A DNA stretch of 64,000 bases from Alectryocaccobium sp964389285. Lineage in GTDB: Bacteria > Bacillota > Clostridia > Lachnospirales > Lachnospiraceae. The stretch lies in assembly GCA_964389285.1 (NCBI GenBank), contig CAYMCZ010000011.1:12086-76085 (forward strand). The letters are read 5' to 3'. The position numbers and the translations under genes were made by a program. Of the stretch, positions 8,568-16,731 are shown piece after piece (within the stretch, counting starts at the first letter, position 1; the number at the start of each line of letters is the position of its first letter). A model generated the notes under the pieces. The model searched no databases. It was not told the DNA's origin and saw nothing but the letters and a program-made list of their open reading frames with translations.

Positions 8568-9521
8568 TTATTGTCTTTCTCTGTTTAAAGCACGCTTAAA
8601 AATCATTTCCGCCGCTATGGAAACAGCTATCTCCTGAGGGGTTTTTGATTTTATATGAATCCCCACCGGAAGATGCGCCCTGTCAATTTTGTCCTGAGAA
8701 ATGCCTTCTTTTAAGAGTCTTGCGTCTATTGAAGCTTTTTTCTTTTTTGAGCCCATCACACCCAGATAAGCAAAATCATTTTCAAGTATTTTCTTTTCAC
8801 AGTAATAGTCATACATGTGCCCGCTTGTCATAACAAGCACATAATCATCCGCCGTAAATTTAATATGAGCATCAATATTTTCATAAGAATCGCAGATAAT
8901 CGTTTCAGCGGCAGGATAGTTTTCTTTTACGGTAATCTCCGGCCTGTCATCATATACCGTAACTCTGAACCCGACCGAAGCCAGTATGGGCACGAGAGCT
9001 TTGCAGCAATGACCGCATCCGAAAATGATCGCTCTTTCGCCGACGGGAAGTTTAAGTACAACGGTTGCGTCAGACTCGTAATCTTCGTAATGTATATAAT
9101 CCGTAATGACGCCATGCGAGCCGTCCGTCATAAGCACCAGGTAGCCGCTCTCATGATTTTCTATCATATTAAGCAGCTTTGAGGCCTCTTCCTGCCATTT
9201 GATATCATCATGAGGAATATATTGAAAATGAACTCTGATATCGGCACCGCAGACCATGCCTTTATCCTGCCCTTCTTCGGCTTTTATAACAAAATCACAA
9301 ACCGAAGATTTTTTTTCTTTAAGCAGTTCAAGTGCCTTTTCCCTGACAGCCTCCTCGGCTGCACCTCCGCCGATAGTTCCGTGAACACCGCCGTATTTGT
9401 CCACAAGCATCTGTTTTCCGGTTTCGCGCAAAGAAGAGTCTTTGTGACTGATGACCGTTACAATCATAACGTCATGTTTTTTCTGAATTTCATACATCAT
9501 TTTTGTGAAAATATTTTTCAT
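8568..9521 (-). CDS. xdhC: XdhC/CoxI family molybdenum hydroxylase maturation protein
   Basis: The 317-residue protein has the N-terminal XdhC/CoxI domain (ETGKQMLV, GTIGGGAAEEAV) and a C-terminal Rossmann-like domain (FGCGHCCKALVPI, GVMGSKKKK). XdhC proteins bind molybdenum cofactor and help its sulfuration and insertion into hydroxylases. Here it heads the operon xdhC-DUF3343-selD-yedF, so it may handle the selenium-containing cofactor. Cys-Cys after GCGH is notable as a possible chalcogen or metal ligand. AGGAGA stands seven bases upstream of the ATG. Confidence 0.9.
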   Translation of the reverse strand: MKNIFTKMMYEIQKKHDVMIVTVISHKDSSLRETGKQMLVDKYGGVHGTIGGGAAEEAVREKALELLKEKKSSVCDFVIKAEEGQDKGMVCGADIRVHFQYIPHDDIKWQEEASKLLNMIENHESGYLVLMTDGSHGVITDYIHYEDYESDATVVLKLPVGERAIIFGCGHCCKALVPILASVGFRVTVYDDRPEITVKENYPAAETIICDSYENIDAHIKFTADDYVLVMTSGHMYDYYCEKKILENDFAYLGVMGSKKKKASIDARLLKEGISQDKIDRAHLPVGIHIKSKTPQEIAVSIAAEMIFKRALNRERQ

Positions 9522-9567
9522 GGTATTCTCCTGTAAACAGTATATTCTCTATTAAAAATATAGCTGC

Positions 9568-9594
9568 TTTTAACAGGCCTTACGGCTGTTAAAA
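9568..9594. promoter_or_regulatory. 9-bp inverted repeat before xdhC
   Basis: TTTTAACAG (9568-9576) and CTGTTAAAA (9586-9594) are perfect arms around GCCTTACGG. The repeat lies between the end of modC and the start of xdhC, 47 bp upstream of the xdhC ATG. It has no T run on the minus strand, which argues for an operator or leader structure rather than a simple terminator. Which protein would bind it is unknown. Confidence 0.5.
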
Positions 9595-9703
9595 ACAGTA
9601 TATCAACAGGGGTTTTTATTGTCAACAAGCCCGAAAGCATGCGCTCAGCGGAGATTATAGAATTATATGATGAAAGCTTTGGTTTTATTTGAAAATCCTA
9701 TCG

Positions 9704-10744
9704 TCAATATAATAAAAGTATATCCCCGGGATCAACGCCGAGCTTATCAGGTATTTCTTTAATATTATTGTCTTTACTTCTGTACCACCAGATATGTTCC
9801 GATTTTTCAGACTGGTTTTTATATCTGAAATAAGTCCTTCTCTCAAACGCTTCTTCTATCTCGTCCACTATGTCTACAGGCAGCAGGTTGTCCTTGATTT
9901 CGGGATCAAACTTATGCGCTCTGATACCGACCGCTTCAATATCGTCACCGACGATTTCTTTTGTTTTCAGGCTAACTCCCCATTCCGGAACATAAACGGT
10001 ATATGTATCTGTTTTTTCCGCATAAGCGATATTTTTACAGCCGGTAATCGTCGCCGCAGCCCTGCTGCCCGGATTGGCAAACAATTCTTTTACCGGTTTT
10101 ACGGTTTTAAGATTTCCGTCCTCCAGCACCGCTATTTTGCTGCACATATTATATGCCTCGTCACGGTCATGCGTTACCATGAGCACGGTTTTTCCGAAGT
10201 TTCTGAGCAGGTCGCGCATTTCAAGCTGAAGCCTGCCGCGAAGATGCGTGTCAAGCGCGCTGAAGGGTTCGTCCATCATTAAAAGATTCGGTTTGTTGAC
10301 GAGAATCCTTGCCAGTGCCACTCTCTGCTGCTGTCCGCCTGAGAGCTGATACGGTTTATGACGGTCAAGACCTTCTATCTGAAGCAGTCTTGTAACGGCC
10401 GTATATTCATTTTCTTTTATTTCTTTGTCTTTAATGTATTTCATACCGGCCATAATATTCCGGCGGACATCCATATTCGGGAACAGCATATAATTCTGAA
10501 AAAGATATCCGACATGCCTTTTCTGCGTTGGAATGTTTATCTTTTTTTTGGAATCAAACAAAGTAACCCCGTTTAATTCTATATACCCTTCATCAGGGGT
10601 TTCTATTCCGGCTATGCATTTTAACGTAAAGCTTTTTCCGCTGCCTGACGCTCCCAGAAAACCCATGACTCCTTTATCGGATTCAAATGCGACATTGAGT
10701 TTGAATTTTCCGAGATCTTTTTTTATATCCACTATCAAACTCAT
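9704..10744 (-). CDS. modC: Molybdate ABC transporter ATP-binding protein
   Basis: ModC powers molybdate import. The 346-residue protein shows Walker A (GASGSGKS), the Q-loop, the ABC signature LSGGQQQRVALARIL, Walker B (LLMMDEPFSALD) and the switch His (VTHDRDEAYNM). The C-terminal 90 residues look like a TOBE-type oxyanion-sensing domain. Its ATG overlaps the modB stop as ATGA. The molybdate assignment rests on ModA, ModB and the cofactor genes directly upstream. Tungstate cannot be excluded. Confidence 0.92.
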   Translation of the reverse strand: MSLIVDIKKDLGKFKLNVAFESDKGVMGFLGASGSGKSFTLKCIAGIETPDEGYIELNGVTLFDSKKKINIPTQKRHVGYLFQNYMLFPNMDVRRNIMAGMKYIKDKEIKENEYTAVTRLLQIEGLDRHKPYQLSGGQQQRVALARILVNKPNLLMMDEPFSALDTHLRGRLQLEMRDLLRNFGKTVLMVTHDRDEAYNMCSKIAVLEDGNLKTVKPVKELFANPGSRAAATITGCKNIAYAEKTDTYTVYVPEWGVSLKTKEIVGDDIEAVGIRAHKFDPEIKDNLLPVDIVDEIEEAFERRTYFRYKNQSEKSEHIWWYRSKDNNIKEIPDKLGVDPGDILLLY

Positions 10745-11409
10745 GACTCCACCACCTTTTTCTGTTTGGCTTCAAACATATTTACGGTCAGCAGGACAAC
10801 GGCACTGATAACAAGATTTATAATAACCCATTTAAAAGCTTCCGCATCATTGTTTGTTCTCCACAACTGATATACTGTTGTCGAGATAGTGGCGGTTCTT
10901 CCCGGGGTATATCCCGCTATCATACTTGTGGCACCGTATTCGCCCAGAGCACGGGCAAAAGCAAGTACCGTTCCGGCTATTATTCCCTGTTTGCAGAAAG
11001 GCATTCTTATCCGCCAGAATATATATGTATTGGATATGCCCAGTGTTTTCGCGCTGTAGGCCAGGTTTTCATCAAAGCTCTGAAAAGCCCCTCTGGCCGT
11101 CCTGTACATAAGCGGAAATGCAACTACTATTGCAGCAAGGATCGCTCCGTACCATGTCATCGCGAATTTTATCCCGAACTGATACAGAAACTGCCCCAAC
11201 GGACGTTTCGTTCCGAAAATAAGCAAAAGAAAATAACCGCATACGGTAGGCGGCAAAACCATCGGAAGGGTCAGAAACACGTCCAGTATACCTTTAAGCA
11301 CTCTGGGTATCTTAGAAATATAGTACGCTGCAAAAATTCCGACAAAAAACACAATCCCGCAGCTGATCAGGGCGATCCTGAGCGAGTTCCATAAAGGATA
11401 TAAATCCAT
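10741..11409 (-). CDS. modB: Molybdate ABC transporter permease
   Basis: The 222-residue integral membrane protein has about five transmembrane segments and the permease loop ARALGEYGATSMIAG, which docks onto ModC and is typical of ModB. It lies between modA and modC. A hairpin in the modA-modB gap may lower its expression relative to the binding protein. Confidence 0.93.
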   Translation of the reverse strand: MDLYPLWNSLRIALISCGIVFFVGIFAAYYISKIPRVLKGILDVFLTLPMVLPPTVCGYFLLLIFGTKRPLGQFLYQFGIKFAMTWYGAILAAIVVAFPLMYRTARGAFQSFDENLAYSAKTLGISNTYIFWRIRMPFCKQGIIAGTVLAFARALGEYGATSMIAGYTPGRTATISTTVYQLWRTNNDAEAFKWVIINLVISAVVLLTVNMFEAKQKKVVES

Positions 11410-11434
11410 AGTCTGCCCTCCGGGTAAGTTAAAT

Positions 11435-11467
11435 AAAGCTCACCGCAGTATAAATGCGGCGAGCTTT
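11435..11467 (-). terminator. Intercistronic hairpin between modA and modB
   Basis: AAAGCTC-a-CCGCA (11435-11447) pairs with TGCGG-c-GAGCTTT (11455-11467). The tail on the minus strand is ATTTAAC rather than a long T run. It is therefore more likely a partial terminator or RNA-stabilising stem that keeps ModA more abundant than ModBC, a common arrangement in ABC importer operons. Confidence 0.65.
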
Positions 11468-11484
11468 GATGTAAACATAAATCT

Positions 11485-12363
11485 TTACTTAACGGCACTG
11501 AAGCCCACGCTTTCAAAAATAGTCATGGCTTCATCTGATGTAAGATAATTAAGGAATGCCTGAGCCGCGTCCTGATTAAGACCGCATTTCATAACAGCTG
11601 CCGGATAAATAACCTGTCCGCACATGTCAGCCGTCGCATAATCAATAGCAGGAAGTCCCGCGCTGTATGCGTCCGTGCAGTAAATAACACCTGCGTCAAC
11701 CGAGCCTTCCGCAACCTGGGTTGTAACCTCTTTTACGTTTGTTCCGTATGTGATGCATCCCGCATTCGCAAGTTCTGCCTCGTCAAGACCATAGTAAGCA
11801 AGGATTTTCTGTGTATACTGTCCTACAGGCACATCTTCGTTACCCATGCAAAGCAGAACACTGTTGTTCTTAAGGCCTTCCGCAAGATCATCAAAAGACT
11901 GAATGTTCTTGGGATTGTCTTCCGGAACCACGAGCACAACTTTGTTTTCAAGGAGATCTATACGCGAATCCTCTACCACAAAATCAAGGCCGTCCGTATT
12001 TATCTCAGGATCTGCATTGATATCCAGCTGATTCATCTGCTTCTGAGCCGCGGAAATAAAAAGATCGCATTCAGCGCCTTCTTCGATCTGGGTCTTTAAA
12101 GTACCTGACGAATCAAAAGTATAAGTAATTGTAACTCCCGGATTTGCAGCTTCATAGATGTCTTTGATCTCACCCAGCGTCTCTGTCATGGAAGCTGCCG
12201 CAAATACAACTATCTCGCCTTCAGCTTCAGCCGCAGATGAAGAAGAACTGCCGGTTGCCGCCGCGCTTGTTGTATCGGCCGGTTCAGGTGCTCCGCACGC
12301 CGCAAAAGACGCAACCATTGCAGAGATTGCTGCAACGGCGGCAAAAGTTTTGAATTTCCTCAT
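11485..12363 (-). CDS. modA: Molybdate-binding lipoprotein
   Basis: The mature protein binds molybdate outside the cell. A lipoprotein signal ends in the lipobox SFAAC (Cys23), followed by a low-complexity Ser/Ala linker. The body has ModA-family stretches (VFAAASMTETL, FDSSGTLKTQIEEGAECDLFISA, CITYGTNVKEV). I prefer the ATG at 12363, which is nine bases from GGAG, over the ATG at 12372, which directly touches it. The protein is then 292 residues. It is followed by modB and modC. Confidence 0.92.
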   Translation of the reverse strand: MRKFKTFAAVAAISAMVASFAACGAPEPADTTSAAATGSSSSSAAEAEGEIVVFAAASMTETLGEIKDIYEAANPGVTITYTFDSSGTLKTQIEEGAECDLFISAAQKQMNQLDINADPEINTDGLDFVVEDSRIDLLENKVVLVVPEDNPKNIQSFDDLAEGLKNNSVLLCMGNEDVPVGQYTQKILAYYGLDEAELANAGCITYGTNVKEVTTQVAEGSVDAGVIYCTDAYSAGLPAIDYATADMCGQVIYPAAVMKCGLNQDAAQAFLNYLTSDEAMTIFESVGFSAVK

Positions 12364-12461
12364 TTTTTTCATCTCCTTTTGTTTTGAAAATAATATATTT
12401 TAAGCTCTTTTGAAAAAGTGCTTAAACAACAGACAAAAAGCAACAGTGATATTTCTTTGCT

Positions 12462-13418
12462 TCAGCCTCCGATTTCACTCATATTATGAGCTTCGGTAAC
12501 CGTCTCCGGTCTGTCGAAGCAGTGCGCTTCCGGTTTGCTGAATATTATTGCCTGCATTTTTTCTTTTAGCTTATCAGGCTCTTCTTTGATTATCTTTCGC
12601 AGATCCAAAGACTCCGAATAACAAAGACAGGGTTTTAATCTCCCGGTGCTTGTCAGCCTTACCCTGTTGCATGCCGAACAAAACGAATGCGAAACGGCGT
12701 CGATAATCCCTACGGTTCCTTTGATCCTCTCTGATCTGAAATAATGCGCCGGGCCGTTGCCGTGTCTTCTCTCATCTTTTATAAGATCCGGATAATGATT
12801 CTTAATAACTTCTATAACCTGAGATGCTTTTACTCCCGTGGCTTTACCCATGCCGACAGGCATCTGTTCGATGAACCTTATATGAACCGGATAATCCTCC
12901 GCATATTTCATCAAAGGGATAACCCGGCTTAAGGAATCCTCAAGCAGCACGACGTTTATTTTGGTTTTAATTCCGGCATTGCAGGATGCGATAATCGCCT
13001 TATCGACATTTTCGTATTCGTCAAAACCGGTTATCCGCATATATTGTTCGCGATCCGCCGCATCCAGACTTATATTAATGCCATCTATACCGATCTCTTT
13101 GAGTTCATCAATATATTTTCCGAGCAAAACGCCGTTTGTCGTAACGGACACTTCTTTTACGCCGGGAAAGGTTTTGAGTATTCTGATGAAATTTACGGCC
13201 CCTTTTCTGACAAAGGGTTCTCCGCCGGTGATTTTATATTTGTCAATGCCAAGCTCAAGGGCTTTTTCGACAATAAGCATAAGCTCTTCATACGTGATGA
13301 TATCGTTATGCATAAGAGGCTGAAAACCCTGCGGAATACAGTAAGTACAGCGCAGATTACACCTGTCGGTCAGCGAAATGCGCAAATAATCTATATTTCT
13401 GCCCGTACTGTCGATCAT
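12462..13418 (-). CDS. moaA: GTP 3',8-cyclase MoaA
   Basis: MoaA is the radical-SAM enzyme that, with MoaC, converts GTP to cyclic pyranopterin monophosphate. The N-terminal cluster motif is Cys20-x3-Cys24-x2-Cys27 (CNLRCTYC). The C-terminal cluster motif is CSACNRVRLT followed by KPCLC, and the protein ends in the GG tail essential for activity in the family. At 318 residues it is of normal length. It overlaps the moaC stop by four bases. Confidence 0.96.
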   Translation of the reverse strand: MIDSTGRNIDYLRISLTDRCNLRCTYCIPQGFQPLMHNDIITYEELMLIVEKALELGIDKYKITGGEPFVRKGAVNFIRILKTFPGVKEVSVTTNGVLLGKYIDELKEIGIDGINISLDAADREQYMRITGFDEYENVDKAIIASCNAGIKTKINVVLLEDSLSRVIPLMKYAEDYPVHIRFIEQMPVGMGKATGVKASQVIEVIKNHYPDLIKDERRHGNGPAHYFRSERIKGTVGIIDAVSHSFCSACNRVRLTSTGRLKPCLCYSESLDLRKIIKEEPDKLKEKMQAIIFSKPEAHCFDRPETVTEAHNMSEIGG

Positions 13419-13927
13419 TCGTCTTCACCTGAGTTTAATTGTTTTTCTTTAAATCTGAAGCTGCCGCTTTTTCCCCCGTCCTTGGAGACGAGATGAATAT
13501 CGGTAATTATCATGGACTTGTCAACGGCCTTGCACATATCATAGATAGTCAGAAGCGCAATACTTACACCAGTAAGCGCTTCCATTTCCACGCCTGTCTG
13601 TCCGTTGCATTTAACCGTACATACGGCCTCGATCCGACATTCTTCGGGAAAAAGGGAAAATTCAATCCGGCTGTATGTAATGTTTATAATATGACACAGC
13701 GGAATAAGCTCACTTGTGCGTTTGGCAGCCATGATTCCGGCAACCTGGGCCACGCTTAAAACGTCGCCTTTTTTATGACGCCCTTCATAAGTCATGTCAA
13801 ATGCCGTCCTGCTCATAAAGATGCTTCCCTTTGCAGCGGCAGTACGCGAGGTGACTGCTTTTTCGCTCACGTCCACCATCACGGCATTGCCGTCGGCATC
13901 CATATGTGTAAATTTACCGCCGTCCAT
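13415..13927 (-). CDS. moaC: Cyclic pyranopterin monophosphate synthase MoaC
   Basis: This 170-residue protein starts at ATG 13927 (MDGGKFTHMD), one base past the stop of the MoeA-like gene. Family motifs include HMDADGNAVMVDVSEK, the catalytic region KRTSELIPLCH, and GVEMEALTGVS with the active-site Lys in MCKAVDK. A longer frame reaching upstream is only read-through of the preceding gene's end. It acts directly after MoaA, with which it is translationally coupled. Confidence 0.95.
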   Translation of the reverse strand: MDGGKFTHMDADGNAVMVDVSEKAVTSRTAAAKGSIFMSRTAFDMTYEGRHKKGDVLSVAQVAGIMAAKRTSELIPLCHIINITYSRIEFSLFPEECRIEAVCTVKCNGQTGVEMEALTGVSIALLTIYDMCKAVDKSMIITDIHLVSKDGGKSGSFRFKEKQLNSGEDE

Positions 13928-13928
13928 A

Positions 13929-14954
13929 TCATACCCCTTTTCCGAATGAACAATTCGGGAAATGACATGTTTTACAGTTAAGGCATAGGCCTCCGTGTCC
14001 GAGTCCCGCAAGGTATTCGGGAGTTACCGGAACATCTGCAAGCAGTCTTGGAAGCACAAGGTCAAAAATGGTCTTATGCGCGTACATAACGCATCCGGGA
14101 AGTCCGCACACCGGCTGTCCGCCTTTTGCATAGCTTACCAAAAACATGGCTCCCGGCAAAACAGGGGCTCCGTAACTGACAATATCCGTGCCGGCATTTT
14201 TAATTGCAAGAGGGGTTTTGTCGTCCGGATCCACGCTCATGCCGCCCGTGCAAAGCACCATCTCGCAGTCCTCTGCCAGCATCCGATTTATGGCTGCCGT
14301 GATCTTTTCATGGTCGTCGTTCAAAATCACATGAGAGATCATTTCACAGCCGAATTCCGCAAGTTTTTCCTGAATAACGGGGGTAAATGTATCTTTAATG
14401 CGGCCGTAAAACACTTCGTTTCCGGTTGTAATCAGACCGTATTTTTTTGGTTTTAAAGCAAGAAGTCTGATAAGAGGCTCAGGCCCCGCCGCTTCTTTTG
14501 CTTTTTCCATTTTTTCTTTTTCTATGACAAGCGGAATAACCCTCATGCCGCAAAGCTTCTGTCCCTTTTTCACCGTAAAACCGGACGGCAATGTAGCGAT
14601 CATCATATCCCCGAAAGAATTTATAAGTCTCAGTCTTTCTATATCTATCATCAAAAGAGCGTCCGTATCGGCTATGAGTTCGATTTTGCCTTCTTTTACG
14701 GGAGTAGGATGCATGTTTTCACTTTGACATATATCCAGCAAATATTCGGCAGCATCGTTTTCGTGCAGCATATTATCGTCTTTTTCCCACACATATATAT
14801 GGTCTTTTCCGAGACTTAAAAGAAGCGGTATATCTTCTTCTTTGATGACATGCCCTTTTTTGAATACGGCGTCTTTGGTAACGCCTTTTATGATCTGTGT
14901 AATATCATGACACAGCACCTGTCCGACAGCGTCGGTTGTATTTATAAGCTTCAT
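13929..14954 (-). CDS. MoeA-like molybdopterin-binding protein with Cys-rich tail
   Basis: The 341-residue protein has a MoeA-like N-terminal part (about 1-60) and a MoCF-binding domain (about 165-315) with LITTGNEVF, CTGGMSVDPDD and GLPGCVMY. It is shorter than MoeA (about 400 aa) and may act in molybdate insertion or in cofactor handling. Its unusual end, about residues 320-341, reads LCLNCKTCHFPNCSFGKG. The C-x2-C-x2-C-x4-C spacing could bind a metal, an Fe-S cluster or chalcogen. An AGGAGG stands before the ATG. Confidence 0.82.
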   Translation of the reverse strand: MKLINTTDAVGQVLCHDITQIIKGVTKDAVFKKGHVIKEEDIPLLLSLGKDHIYVWEKDDNMLHENDAAEYLLDICQSENMHPTPVKEGKIELIADTDALLMIDIERLRLINSFGDMMIATLPSGFTVKKGQKLCGMRVIPLVIEKEKMEKAKEAAGPEPLIRLLALKPKKYGLITTGNEVFYGRIKDTFTPVIQEKLAEFGCEMISHVILNDDHEKITAAINRMLAEDCEMVLCTGGMSVDPDDKTPLAIKNAGTDIVSYGAPVLPGAMFLVSYAKGGQPVCGLPGCVMYAHKTIFDLVLPRLLADVPVTPEYLAGLGHGGLCLNCKTCHFPNCSFGKGV

Positions 14955-14969
14955 AACCCTCCTGATATA

Positions 14970-15878
14970 TTAGTCAAATATTTCTTTTTCATCCACACAT
15001 TCTGATTTGATACTGCCCACAAGATACTGAAGCGCGTCGATAACATTGGGTCTGATATCTCCGCCCACCAGTACCATCATCAGATCGCCGCCGACTTCCA
15101 CCTTCCCCTGCGCGAGCCAAACCTTGACGTATCCGATACCGGGCAGCTGTTTTGTATTTTCGATATATTCTAAAACCCTGTCTTCATCAAACGAAAACTC
15201 CACCGCCGTTACGGGATCCGAAGCTATTCCGCCACGAACCTGTTTTTTTGCCGTGGACCTGACAACGCCGTCATGTATAAGATACATTCCGCATCTGTCC
15301 GCGTTTTCGTCTGACCTGGCTTCGTTTATCCAGGCATCGGCGGACGGGCGTGTTCCTCCGCCGATAAAGCATCTGTTTTCGTTTTTAAGCAAGGCGCAGT
15401 CCGCGCTTCCGTCGTTCGAAAGCATCAAAAGCGCATGATCAAGCGGCTCCATGACAGCTTTTAAGTTTTCTATCGAGGATTTGGGGCTGCCCGGAAGATT
15501 GATTATCAATGAATTTTTTCTGATTCCGGCTTCTGCCCGGGATAGGCAGCCTCTGCTTGTTATCTTCATGCTCTCTGCACGCATGGCTTCGGGAATTCCT
15601 CTTGTAAGCTTATCCAAAAGAGGAAGCGTGGCTTCGGGAGTGATGTCCCTCGGCGCAAAACCCGTTCCGCCGACAGTCAGCACAAGATCGGCTTTTATTT
15701 CATCAACCGCCTTGATTAAGGCTTTTTGAATCAGTGCCGCATCATCCGGAACCAGCTCCTGACAGACAATATTCCATTTTTTATCTTCAAGAAAAGCCCT
15801 GACGCCGGGACCGGCGGTATCGGTTCTTTCGCCTCTGTAACACCTGTCGCTTACTGTAATAACTGCTGCTGTTCTCAT
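14970..15878 (-). CDS. MogA/MoaB - MoaE-like fusion protein
   Basis: Residues 1-160 are a MogA/MoaB molybdopterin adenylyltransferase domain (ITVSDRCYRGERTDTAGP, GGTGFAPRDITPEA, LPGSPKSSIENL). Residues 185-302 resemble MoaE, the large subunit of molybdopterin synthase (GMYLIHDGVVR at the start and a VGGDIRPNVIDALQYLV core). The C-terminal end lacks the basic lysines of classical MoaE (KxxxPxWKxE). This domain may thus be a clostridial variant or non-catalytic. No MoaD is visible nearby. It is the first gene of the cofactor operon. Confidence 0.82.
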   Translation of the reverse strand: MRTAAVITVSDRCYRGERTDTAGPGVRAFLEDKKWNIVCQELVPDDAALIQKALIKAVDEIKADLVLTVGGTGFAPRDITPEATLPLLDKLTRGIPEAMRAESMKITSRGCLSRAEAGIRKNSLIINLPGSPKSSIENLKAVMEPLDHALLMLSNDGSADCALLKNENRCFIGGGTRPSADAWINEARSDENADRCGMYLIHDGVVRSTAKKQVRGGIASDPVTAVEFSFDEDRVLEYIENTKQLPGIGYVKVWLAQGKVEVGGDLMMVLVGGDIRPNVIDALQYLVGSIKSECVDEKEIFD

Positions 15879-15924
15879 AAAAACCTCTCAATATATTAAT
15901 TAAGACCAGAAATGAATCTTAAAA

Positions 15925-15953
15925 AACATACACCATATTGATAGATTTTACAA
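15925..15953 (-). promoter_or_regulatory. Candidate promoter of the mog-moe-moaC-moaA operon
   Basis: On the minus strand TTGTAA (15948-15953) and TATGTT (15925-15930) are separated by 17 bases, which puts the start of transcription near 15918. A Crp/Fnr-like palindrome is centred 61-62 bp upstream of that point. The boxes are moderate matches and the call rests on spacing. Confidence 0.5.
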
Positions 15954-15969
15954 CAGGATTCTTTTTATG

Positions 15970-15989
15970 TATGTTGTTATTACAACATA
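15970..15989. promoter_or_regulatory. Crp/Fnr-type palindrome
   Basis: TATGTTGTTATTACAACATA is a perfect 20-bp palindrome that contains TGTTG-N6-CAACA, the 5-6-5 geometry of Crp/Fnr operators. It lies in the divergent space between the cofactor operon and the Crp/Fnr gene at 16065, so autoregulation and control of the operon are likely. Confidence 0.7.
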
Positions 15990-16064
15990 TTTTGCCGATT
16001 ATTTATTGATTTTTTTAATATTTAATGATATCGTGACTGTAAATATACAATCAGGAGTTCTGTA

Positions 16065-16727
16065 ATGAATATTTCGGTTTCGGATTTTAATGCGATTGCC
16101 GCTTCACAACTGTTTTCGGGGCTCAGTCATAAACAGCTTGAAGACGTGCTCAATGTATTAAACGGTATAGTTGTAACGAAAAGCCAGAAAGAAACGCTCT
16201 TTAAACAGGGACAGGAAATAAATCATATAGGATGTGTTTTAGAAGGTGAAATATCTGTTTCATCGTATGATTCGCATGGAAATGAAATGCTTTTGGGCAA
16301 GGCAAAGACGGGATATACAATCGGAGCAAACGTAGCATTTACCTCTACGCGCAAGAGCCCGTATTTTTTTGAATGTACAAATGACTCAAGAATATTTTTG
16401 TTTCCGGTAAATCATTCTTCTTTATTGCCTGCTTATTTCATAAATACATATTATCAAAGACTTCTGAACCTCATGGCAAACGAAGCGGTCAGAGCCCAGT
16501 ATAAGATAGATATTCTGTCTCAGAAAAGTGCCAGAAGCCGTATCATTTCTTATCTGAAAAATCAGCAGAACAAACGTGCTTCCGATGAATTTCATATCCC
16601 GTATAACCGCGACGAGATGGCCAGATACCTCTGTCTTAACAGGAGCGTCCTCTCCCATGAATTAAGCATGATGCAAAACGAAGGCCTGATAAATTTCAAG
16701 AATAATTATTTTAAACTGAATATTTGA
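16065..16727 (+). CDS. Crp/Fnr family transcription regulator
   Basis: This 220-residue protein has a cyclic-nucleotide-binding-like beta-roll domain (about 10-120), a long dimer helix and a winged HTH (about 150-220; RDEMARYLCLNRSVLSHELS). The N-terminal cysteine set of FNR is absent, so an Fe-S oxygen sensor of the FNR kind is unlikely, and the ligand is unknown. It is divergent from the molybdenum cofactor operon and convergent with the desulfurase-like gene, ending four bases from it. AGGAG precedes the ATG. It probably reports cofactor, molybdate or redox status. Confidence 0.85.
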   Translation: MNISVSDFNAIAASQLFSGLSHKQLEDVLNVLNGIVVTKSQKETLFKQGQEINHIGCVLEGEISVSSYDSHGNEMLLGKAKTGYTIGANVAFTSTRKSPYFFECTNDSRIFLFPVNHSSLLPAYFINTYYQRLLNLMANEAVRAQYKIDILSQKSARSRIISYLKNQQNKRASDEFHIPYNRDEMARYLCLNRSVLSHELSMMQNEGLINFKNNYFKLNI

Positions 16728-16731
16728 CTTT

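Noticed and set aside
9522..9703. Moco or tungsten riboswitch before xdhC or modABC
   Set aside because: The spacers are too short or carry only a simple inverted repeat; I could not find the multi-stem pattern by eye. A covariance-model search would decide.
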